DNA of 64,000 nucleotides, taken from NCBI RefSeq assembly GCF_049994905.1, contig NZ_CP188258.1, forward strand, positions 496,001-560,000, in the 5' to 3' direction. The notes under the pieces were generated by a model that made no database searches, was not told where the DNA came from, and saw only the letters and a list, made by a program, of their open reading frames with translations. Origin of the DNA: Diaminobutyricibacter sp049994905 (GTDB taxonomy: Bacteria > Actinomycetota > Actinomycetes > Actinomycetales > Microbacteriaceae). Positions 23,774 through 30,414 of the stretch are shown here, piece by piece. Made by a program: the position numbers and the translations under genes. Numbering within the stretch: position 1 is the first letter of the stretch; each line of letters begins with the position of its first letter.

Positions 23774-24094
23774 TAATCGTCGAAGTACCCAATGATTGAG
23801 GCAGGCTCGCCGTTACTGAGCATGCTGGCGAGCGGTTTGCTGAATGCGTTATTCGAACGCTCGGTGAAATATGGCAGCCCGCTTGACATACGTGACGATC
23901 GTTGTTTGATCCCAAGTGGTTACCGCTCCGCGATTGATGAAAACGTCAGAGGTCTTTAGGGTCGTGCTGCTCGGATGCCTGGGTGCAGGATCGACTAGTG
24001 GCGCCTGTGCTCGATTTCGGGAGCTTGTAGCGGCAGCAGCCGGCCACAGGGCAGACTGATCGTAGCTGGGCAGATGAGTGTTGGGAGCGTAGCC
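23774..24094. other. 321 bp without a supported gene
   Basis: A minus-strand frame spans this stretch and runs through the dodecin gene, but it has no family features and is rejected. It presumably includes the dodecin promoter; no clear -10/-35 pair was found. Confidence 0.3.
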
Positions 24095-24313
24095 GTGACT
24101 AATCGCACATACCGAGTCATCGAGATCGTAGGCACGTCGCCCGATGGGACCGATGCTGCGATACGTAACGGGATTGAGCGCGCGTCGAGGACAATCCGCG
24201 ACATCGATTGGTTCGAAGTGACCGACACCCGCGGGGAGGTGGAGGGTGGCCGAGTCGCGCACTTCCAAGTCACCCTCAAGGTAGGTTTCCGGCTCGAACA
24301 GCCCTCCGACTAG
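24095..24313 (+). CDS. Dodecin (flavin-storage protein)
   Basis: A 72-residue protein matching bacterial dodecins, which form hollow dodecamers that bind and buffer riboflavin/FMN. The whole family pattern is present: TNRTYRVIEIVGTSPDGTDA, IRNGIERASRTIRDIDWFEV with the flavin-stacking Trp, then RGEVEGGRVAHFQVTLKVGF. The GTG at 24095 is chosen because dodecins start at this point and GGGAG lies upstream; an ATG at 24074 would add seven residues. Confidence 0.93.
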   Translation: MTNRTYRVIEIVGTSPDGTDAAIRNGIERASRTIRDIDWFEVTDTRGEVEGGRVAHFQVTLKVGFRLEQPSD

Positions 24314-24354
24314 CACGCCCGAAGTCCTTGAGGGATCACTGCGGTGGGGCTGTG

Positions 24355-25104
24355 TCAAGGCGATTTGGCGCGGTTGCGGCGAATCGGAGCCAAACCATCG
24401 CTTTGGACCGGGGAGTGGAAGTCGCGAATGAGGCGGGCCAGGAGATCCGGCTTCTCTACGATCAGACCGTGTGTCGATCGAGGAACCACCGCCAACTCTC
24501 CATTAAGTAAGGCCTCGTACATTCGCACAGCATGGTCGAAGTGGACCTCGCCGTCGTCGCCGAGCACGATCAGAACCGGCATCGAGAGCCGGCGCAGGTC
24601 AGCCTCGGATATTGCAGGTTCAAGCGTGTGCATCCGGTTGGCTTTCTCGACGACCACGGGCCAATGACTTGCGCCGTCCGGCGAGATCTCGGCGTAGGCT
24701 TCCGCCATGAACGCCGGCGGCTCGCTCCCCAGCACACCGGTGCGCCATCCGCCCACCTGGAAAGCGGCCTCGCCGAAAACGAGACTGGTCACCAGATCCG
24801 GCCGCAAAAGCGCCAGCTCGAGGCCCACGATCGCTCCGTCGCTCCAGCCAATCACATGCGCCCGAGTCACTCCGAGCTCGTCCAGGAGCGCGGCCGTGTC
24901 AGCAGCCATGTCAGTGAAGTGCCACTCCCCGTCCCGATCCGGAGTACGCCCGTGCCCCCTCTGCTCGGGGGTCAGAACGCGGTAGCCCGAGGCGAGCTCT
25001 TTCATCAGCGGTGCAAGCGACCGGGAATCGGTTCCTCCCGGGTGCAGGATAACGAGGGGCACGTCCTCCGAGCCGCCCACTGCGGCGAACCAAAGTTCAG
25101 CCAT
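24355..25104 (-). CDS. Alpha/beta-fold hydrolase
   Basis: A 249-residue hydrolase. Oxyanion strand PLVILHPGGTDSRSLAPLM, then VLTPEQRGHGRTPDRDGEWH, and the nucleophile elbow VIGWSDGAIVGLELALLRPD (Ser in G-W-S-D-G). The acid is probably in VLIVLGDDGEVHFDHAV and the histidine in VVPRSTHGLIVEKPDL. Substrate unknown. It ends 41 nt from the convergent dodecin gene. Confidence 0.88.
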   Translation of the reverse strand: MAELWFAAVGGSEDVPLVILHPGGTDSRSLAPLMKELASGYRVLTPEQRGHGRTPDRDGEWHFTDMAADTAALLDELGVTRAHVIGWSDGAIVGLELALLRPDLVTSLVFGEAAFQVGGWRTGVLGSEPPAFMAEAYAEISPDGASHWPVVVEKANRMHTLEPAISEADLRRLSMPVLIVLGDDGEVHFDHAVRMYEALLNGELAVVPRSTHGLIVEKPDLLARLIRDFHSPVQSDGLAPIRRNRAKSP

Positions 25105-25470
25105 TTCCTACCCCTATTCGGTTGGACGGCCGAACCGATTCGGACGCACGTCCCACCGACCGACCACGGCTCGCGAAGCTCACTTGAACGCTATGCTCCG
25201 CCACCGCACTTTCGCAACGGAAGCGAGGGCAACGGGCTTCGGCCGCGCGGAACGATTGCACCAGGTAATCGGCCAAGAGTCGGCCCGCCGCGGGAGCAGG
25301 TCGATGTGTTCCGCGTACAAGAGCGGCCGGCACGGGACACCCTCGGGACTACGATCACGAAACATTGACTCGCAACTGTGAGCATCCGCGGGCAAGGTCG
25401 TTATCTCCCGAGAATACTCGCGAGACTAGACCCGTGAGCCGATTCCTGAGTGGACAGCCCGCCGCAATCG
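25105..25470. other. 366 bp without a supported gene
   Basis: Several short overlapping frames on both strands, none with family features. It separates the hydrolase start from the next gene's promoter and may contain the hydrolase promoter. Confidence 0.3.
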
Positions 25471-25530
25471 CAATGACAAGCGTCCTTGACGTTTACGGTC
25501 GAACAGCGTTACGATCGGGCAATGACAAGC
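25471..25530 (+). promoter_or_regulatory. Leaderless promoter flanked by an 11-bp direct repeat
   Basis: TTGACG (25486-25491) and TACGAT (25510-25515) are 18 bp apart and place transcription start at or near the ATG at 25522. The word CAATGACAAGC occurs at 25471-25481, just upstream of the -35 box, and again at 25520-25530, over the start codon. The paired sites are good candidates for binding of the XRE protein encoded in this operon; that is inference. Confidence 0.6.
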
Positions 25531-25941
25531 AACGTTGACACGGAGAACGAAGCGCCGTCCGAGCTACGCCGTCAGCGTGTGTTTCGCGCACGCATGTGGG
25601 TGGGGGCCGGAGCATACCTAATTGCGAACTTCGCGCTGTATCAGTGGGGCGACCACGCGCCCACTCCCTGGCGGCTCGTCCTGGCCCTTTTGCCTTTGCT
25701 TGCGATGGTCTGGATGGTTGTGGTCACGGTGATCCGCGTCCGCCAGATGGACGAGTATCAGACCAAATTGCTGTTCCCCGCCTTCGCGGTCGGCTTCACC
25801 GTGACGATCCTCGCTGCGATCACCCTGAGCCTACTGAGCACGGCTGGTTTCTCCGTGCCGAATAGTGGGTCGTTTATCAGTCTCGTCGGGGTGCTCGCCT
25901 GGGCGGGCACCAGCATCGTGACTGGTGCGTTCACAGCCTGA
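25522..25941 (+). CDS. Four-helix membrane protein of an XRE-linked pair
   Basis: A 139-residue integral membrane protein with about four hydrophobic helices (for example LVLALLPLLAMVWMVVVTVI and FAVGFTVTILAAITLSLLST). Between helices 2 and 3 is RVRQMDEYQTKLLFP, a sequence often found in small actinobacterial and proteobacterial membrane proteins paired with an XRE gene. The ATG at 25522 probably starts a leaderless mRNA. It overlaps the XRE gene by 1 nt. Function unknown; a signal-sensing partner for the regulator is one possibility. Confidence 0.75.
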   Translation: MTSNVDTENEAPSELRRQRVFRARMWVGAGAYLIANFALYQWGDHAPTPWRLVLALLPLLAMVWMVVVTVIRVRQMDEYQTKLLFPAFAVGFTVTILAAITLSLLSTAGFSVPNSGSFISLVGVLAWAGTSIVTGAFTA

Positions 25942-26165
25942 TGGAGAACTTGATCCGCTCCGAACGCGACCAGCGCGGATGGACACAAGCGACGCTGGCC
26001 GAACACCTCGACGTTTCGCGCCAGACGGTCGTCGCCCTCGAAACCGGAAAGTACGACCCGTCCCTGCCCCTGGCATTCCGCATCTCCGACCTGTTCGGCA
26101 GACCGATCGAAGCCATCTTCTTCCCCGCGCGGAAGCCACAAAACGAACCGATCAATTCCCTGTAA
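25941..26165 (+). CDS. XRE/Cro-type helix-turn-helix regulator
   Basis: A 74-residue single-domain regulator: SERDQRGWTQATLAEHLDVS RQTVVALETGKY is the helix-turn-helix and PSLPLAFRISDLFGRPIEAI the closing helices, the layout of YozG-type small regulators. The start codon overlaps the stop of the membrane gene (TGATG), so the two are translated together and likely function together. Confidence 0.9.
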   Translation: MENLIRSERDQRGWTQATLAEHLDVSRQTVVALETGKYDPSLPLAFRISDLFGRPIEAIFFPARKPQNEPINSL

Positions 26166-26313
26166 GGGACTTGCGGCGTCCAATAGAGGATCGGCGAACG
26201 GCCCTAATAATTCCACGAAACGTCCGCTCGGAAGCGGTCCGTGGCTGACGACTCCGATCCGACTTCGCGGCAATTTGCAGCGGAATCCCGGGGCTCGATG
26301 CGATCCTGGGGGA

Positions 26314-26994
26314 ATGGCCGCCTCCCTCCTCGACCGAGCGATCTACTCATACGCTGATGTGGATCGTCTCGTCGGCCTGCACTCAGGCACCGCCAGGCGG
26401 TGGCTAGAAGGGTACGAGCGCTCCAGCCGGTTCTACGAGCCGGTCCTGCGTCCCGAACCATCCGGTGCCGAGGCTGTGACCTGGGGCGAGATGGTTGAGG
26501 CGCGACTGCTTGCCGAGTTCCGCAGCCAGCAGGTTCCCGTGCAGCGTCTGCGCCCAGCAATCGTTCGGCTCCGCGACGAGTTCGGTCGTTACCCGCTGGC
26601 GCACGCTCGCCTGTTCCTCGACGTCGAAGGACGCGAGCTGGTCCGCGCCGTCCAGGAAGAGGCCGGGCTGGATCGCCCGCTTCGATTCGTTGTCGTACGC
26701 AACGGACAGGCGATGCTTGCCGAGGCGACACAGCGTTTCTGCGATGCTGTCGAGTACGACGACGGCGTGGTTGCGAGGCTGGCTCCCAACCTCCGCACTC
26801 CGGGAGTTGTGATGGATCCGGCGCGAGCGTTCGGCCAGCCCGCGGTCAGGAACGTGCGCACGGACGCCATCGCAGAGGATTATCGGGCCGGGACATCCCG
26901 CGAGGAGTTCGCCGAGCTGTACGACCTCAGTGCCGCCCAGGTGGATGAGGCGATCCGGTTCGAATTCATCGCCGGAACCGAGCACGCCGCCTGA
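26314..26994 (+). CDS. DUF433-domain antitoxin with MerR-like N-terminus
   Basis: A 226-residue protein with a MerR-like helix-turn-helix (IYSYADVDRLVGLHSGTARR WLEGYER) and a central helical region. The C-terminal DUF433 domain reads GQPAVRNVRTDAIAEDYRAG, then TSREEFAELYDLSAAQVDEA. DUF433 proteins are VapB-type antitoxins paired with PIN-like toxins. The ATG at 26314 is the first plausible start. The following gene overlaps it by 1 nt and is PIN-like, which supports the assignment. Confidence 0.82.
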   Translation: MAASLLDRAIYSYADVDRLVGLHSGTARRWLEGYERSSRFYEPVLRPEPSGAEAVTWGEMVEARLLAEFRSQQVPVQRLRPAIVRLRDEFGRYPLAHARLFLDVEGRELVRAVQEEAGLDRPLRFVVVRNGQAMLAEATQRFCDAVEYDDGVVARLAPNLRTPGVVMDPARAFGQPAVRNVRTDAIAEDYRAGTSREEFAELYDLSAAQVDEAIRFEFIAGTEHAA

Positions 26995-27416
26995 TGGCGC
27001 GCGGGTTCGATCCGGTGTACTTCACCGACGAGAACACGCTTGGTCTCGGAAAGCTCCTGCATCGCAGTGGCCGCGATGACGTCCTGTATCCCGGTCACGA
27101 GGGCCTCCCCGAGATTCCCCGCGAAACACCTGATCTCGAATGGATGCCGGTAGTCGCCCGACGCAGCCTTGTGGTCGTCACCCGGGACAGGCGCATCCAC
27201 TCCCGTCCCGCCGAGCTGAAGGCGAATCTTGAACACGGCATCCGTTCCGTATGGATCGGCGCGAAACGCGACCTCGGGCCCCGAGAGTAGGTTGAGGTCT
27301 TCCTCACGCACGAGGCGCGACTGCGCCGAGAGATCATCAAACGTGGTCCCGGGCCGTGGGCTCTCGCGTTGTCACCGACTGGGCTGCGACCCCTTCACTT
27401 GAGGGAGCACTCCTAG
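26994..27416 (+). pseudogene. PIN-like (VapC45-type) toxin with in-frame amber codon
   Basis: The first 98 codons read PVYFTDENTLGLGKLLHRSG ... ARRSLVVVTRDRRIHSRP, with the two acidic motifs of a PIN-like nuclease, and stop at TAG (27288-27290). The same frame then continues for 41 codons, VEVFLTHEARLRREIIKRGP GPWALALSP, to TAG at 27416. This continuation resembles the C-terminal part of VapC45-like toxins, so the intact protein would be about 140 residues. One CAG to TAG change explains it. Loss of toxin function with antitoxin kept is common. Sequence error is the alternative. Confidence 0.7.
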
Positions 27417-27756
27417 CGGCTCGCGTCGCCGAGCCCGGGGCGTCCCCGTGTGCCACAGGTTGGACATGTTCGAGCTGCACTTGACGCAGCCGGCCCTACG
27501 GAGGTTCCCGCGTACGGGTTCCTCGCATTCATTGACTCCACCTGGGGGCCTGTTCAGCCGGCCGTTCACCATCGGGACGGTCACCGTCCTATGACCGCGG
27601 AGGATAGCGGAGCTGGCGGGCCGTCCCGGAGACCTTGACACCACAACGGTGAGACGCGCCCCCACCGTGATCGCGGCCGCGCCTCCGCCGGTTAGGCGGC
27701 CGATGCCCAGAGCGCAGTTTTCATCGGTTGTTGAAGATAGCGTGGAAGTCGGGACG
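27417..27756. other. 340 bp without a supported gene
   Basis: A minus-strand frame with two close cysteines (CVKCSSNM) crosses it, but it has no recognisable family and overlaps the next gene. A GTG at 27649 is an alternative start for that next gene. Confidence 0.3.
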
Positions 27757-28533
27757 ATGCTCATTCGAGACACGTTGGATCGTTGCACCACGAGGAAGGG
27801 CTGGATGCGGATGGGGACTGCACCGATGAGCTTTGGCGGGTTTCTTCCGGAGGATGCGCCCGATCCGCGTATTGCACGGGCAGAGAAGGTGCGGCTCATG
27901 CCGGTGCCGGTTATGGGATTCGTCGCACAGCCAGCACTCGAGGACGTGCACATGGAGAACACGATGTCCTCAGGCATGACCGACATCTCCCAAATGACGG
28001 TGGGCATCAACTACACGCTCTGGCGCAATCCCGACGACCGCTCTGACCCGGCCAACCTTGCCGATCTGGATGAGGCGACACGTCGTGCCCTTGACGGACC
28101 ATTCCCCGCGCCACGGCCGGCCTGGCTGATCGAGCAAGTCGAGCGGATGCGCTACCCGATGCTCTGGGAGGCCGTAAGGACGACGTGGCATCGGGACCCG
28201 TCCGAACTCTCAGTGCCGCGAATTCTTGTCGAGCACACCAACCATATTCTGATGAATCGTTTCCGAAAGGCACTGGGACTGGGCGACATAGTCGCCGACC
28301 GCTTCGCTGCTCGCCTCACGGAGCGTGCCGTCAACTCACTCGCGACCGTCAACCTAGACGGCGTTGAGATGCCGGCGTTCGAGATCGACACCGACCCATT
28401 CGTGTACGCGATCGGCGCGGAACTCAAAGATGGGTCCGTCGTCACCGCGGTCGTGCCTCGCGACGACTTGGAGTACGTCCAAATTGGCTTTGCACGCCGA
28501 GCAACCCCTCCCACCGGAGCCATTTCGGCATGA
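27757..28533 (+). CDS. Hypothetical protein
   Basis: About 258 residues from the ATG at 27757; longer (GTG at 27649) and shorter (ATG beginning MSFGGFLPEDAPDPR) starts are possible. I recognise no family. It lacks hydrophobic helices and is probably soluble. The middle is rich in Arg/Asp (TLWRNPDDRSDPANLADLDE); the C-terminus has DLEYVQIGFARRATPP. Codon use looks normal for the window, so it is likely a real gene. It sits alone at the edge of the accessory stretch. Confidence 0.55.
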   Translation: MLIRDTLDRCTTRKGWMRMGTAPMSFGGFLPEDAPDPRIARAEKVRLMPVPVMGFVAQPALEDVHMENTMSSGMTDISQMTVGINYTLWRNPDDRSDPANLADLDEATRRALDGPFPAPRPAWLIEQVERMRYPMLWEAVRTTWHRDPSELSVPRILVEHTNHILMNRFRKALGLGDIVADRFAARLTERAVNSLATVNLDGVEMPAFEIDTDPFVYAIGAELKDGSVVTAVVPRDDLEYVQIGFARRATPPTGAISA

Positions 28534-28829
28534 ACACGCGAAGGCTTCATCGCGCCGACAGAGTGGTGAGGTCTGCCCGGTAGAAATCGCCCAGCGAATA
28601 TCCGAAAGTGGATCCGCCAACGGGCCGCCGTACAGCGATGACCGGCCAGATTTGGAGACGTCCCCTGTCAGCGTCCAGACACTTAGTCTGGCAAGGTGAG
28701 GCAGGACCAATCGCAGAGTCTTCTGGGACTTCGATGGCATCTTTGCGTATCGAGAAGGATTCTGGTCCTCGACCTCAGAAAAGGCTTTGTAGCCGATCGC
28801 TCCGGCGGCTCTGAGAGAACGGCGCACAC
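28534..28829. other. 296 bp intergenic with a short inverted repeat
   Basis: No gene seen. CCAGAC (28675-28680) and GTCTGG (28686-28691) form a perfect 6-bp inverted repeat with a 5-nt spacer, 140 bp upstream of the FAD oxidoreductase; it could be an operator or a weak hairpin. Confidence 0.35.
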
Positions 28830-30083
28830 ATGCGGATAGGCATCATCGGGGGTGGCGCGGCCGGCCTGGCGACGGCCTGGCTGCTGGAGCAGCATCACGA
28901 CGTCACTCTGTTCGAGAAGGACGACCGCCTCGGCGGTCACGCCCACACCGTCGACATCGAGGTCGATGGCCAGACGCTCGCCGTGGACGCGGGATTCCAG
29001 TTCTTCGGGCGGAGCGCCGCGTATGCGACGTTCAACCGGCTGCTCGACGCACTCGACGTGCCGCGCACCACATATCCGGCGACGCTCACCGTCGCACGCG
29101 GCGACGGCAGCCGACCGGTCGTGATGCCGCCGCTGAACAACGGCCGCCCGGTGTGGGCGTCGCTGACCCCGCGCTCGATCATGCATCTGCTGCGCTTCCG
29201 GGCGTTTCTGTCGGGCATCCCCGCGTTCCTCGCCGAGCACGATACGACGATCACGATCGCCGATTATGTCGAGCGCTGCCGGCTGCCGAAGTCGTTCGTC
29301 GATGACTTCCTGTTCCCGCTGCTGCTCGCGTTCTGGTGCGTCGACCTCGCCGAGTTCCGCCGGTTCGCCGCATACAACGCGCTCTACTACCTGGGCGCGA
29401 ACCTGCCGAAGGGTTTCGCGCCGCCGGCGCAGAGCGAGGTTCCCGGCGGTCTCCGGGTCTACGTCGACGCCCTCGTCGCCTCGCTCGAGCGGGCGCAACT
29501 GTGCCCTGGTGCGCCGGTCGATTCCCTCACTCGGGATGCCGACGGCTCATTACTCGTCGAGGCGCTAGGCGTGCGCCATCCTTTCGATCATGTCGTGCTG
29601 GCCTGCGATGCCCGCACCGCACACGACCTGCTCTCGTCACTGCCGGAGCTGTTCGAGACCCGCGAGCAGCTGGCGCGCTTCGGATACTTTGACACGACGA
29701 TAGCGATCCACGGTGACCGGCGCCTCATGCCCCGCGACGAGACTGCGTGGTCGGTCGTGAACGTGCGCACCGACGGGACGCACAGCTCACTGTCGGTGTG
29801 GAACCCGGCGCGCGGCATGCCCATCTTCAAAAGCTGGGTGACGTTCGACGACGAACTGCCGCAGCCGCTATACGCCACCGCGACCTATCGGCACGGCATC
29901 ATCGACACCGCGTACTTCGATGCCCAGCAGCGGCTGCGCCCGCTGCAGGGTGCGCACGGCGTGTCGCTGGCAGGGCTGTATACCGCCGATGCCGATTCGC
30001 ACGAGAGCGCGATCTTGTCGGCGGTCGCCGTCGCCGCGCGCCTCGCGCCCGACGCGGCGCGCCTCGCACGCCTGCGCGCTTGA
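28830..30083 (+). CDS. FAD-dependent oxidoreductase (amine oxidase/desaturase fold)
   Basis: A 417-residue flavoprotein. The N-terminus RIGIIGGGAAGLATAWLLEQ, then VTLFEKDDRLGGHAHTVDIE, is the dinucleotide-binding fold plus the second FAD-contact motif of the NAD(P)-binding Rossmann/amine-oxidase superfamily. The C-terminus HGVSLAGLYTADADSHESAI LSAVAVAARL is the closing FAD motif. The family includes cyclopropane-fatty-acid-linked and carotenoid-linked enzymes; no neighbouring gene specifies which. Start ATG at 28830. Confidence 0.85.
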   Translation: MRIGIIGGGAAGLATAWLLEQHHDVTLFEKDDRLGGHAHTVDIEVDGQTLAVDAGFQFFGRSAAYATFNRLLDALDVPRTTYPATLTVARGDGSRPVVMPPLNNGRPVWASLTPRSIMHLLRFRAFLSGIPAFLAEHDTTITIADYVERCRLPKSFVDDFLFPLLLAFWCVDLAEFRRFAAYNALYYLGANLPKGFAPPAQSEVPGGLRVYVDALVASLERAQLCPGAPVDSLTRDADGSLLVEALGVRHPFDHVVLACDARTAHDLLSSLPELFETREQLARFGYFDTTIAIHGDRRLMPRDETAWSVVNVRTDGTHSSLSVWNPARGMPIFKSWVTFDDELPQPLYATATYRHGIIDTAYFDAQQRLRPLQGAHGVSLAGLYTADADSHESAILSAVAVAARLAPDAARLARLRA

Positions 30084-30375
30084 CCGATTTCACGGTGGGC
30101 GCAAAGCGGGGCGACGACGTCAGCAACTAGCTGAGCACGACACTCCCGTAGACCTGTCCCGCAAACGGGCCCGGTGAAGGAGCGTCAAACGCTACACGAG
30201 TAATGCCGCTCGGCCACAGGGCGGACTTCCGGCTCGACGTACGATTTTCCCCGTCTGTCATGGGGACTGTCGCGAGCACCCTTCATCCTTTGCTGCGCCG
30301 CGGCGAAGGGCAAGGCCGGGCGACAGAACCCCCCAGTCACATCCTCTGGAAAGCAGAATCGCGACCGCACACAAC
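30084..30375. other. 292 bp without a gene
   Basis: Nothing recognisable between the FAD oxidoreductase stop and the terminator hairpin. Confidence 0.3.
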
Positions 30376-30412
30376 CGAACCGGGGGCGAGGTGGCGCCCC
30401 ACCCCCGGTTCG
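30376..30412 (-). terminator. Strong terminator hairpin of the secreted glycosidase gene
   Basis: CGAACCGGGGG (30376-30386) pairs perfectly with CCCCCGGTTCG (30402-30412), an 11-bp stem with a 15-nt loop, beginning 2 nt after the minus-strand stop codon at 30415. Confidence 0.75.
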
Positions 30413-30414
30413 AC

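Noticed and set aside
24074..24095. Upstream ATG as the dodecin start
   Set aside because: Dodecins begin right before NRTYRV; the GTG at 24095 has a suitable GGGAG and gives the normal length.
23849..24358. 169-codon minus-strand frame crossing the dodecin gene
   Set aside because: Dodecin is a near-perfect family match on the other strand, and the minus frame has no family features.
27372..28010. 212-codon minus-strand frame
   Set aside because: Overlaps the better plus-strand gene and the toxin remnant; no recognisable domain.
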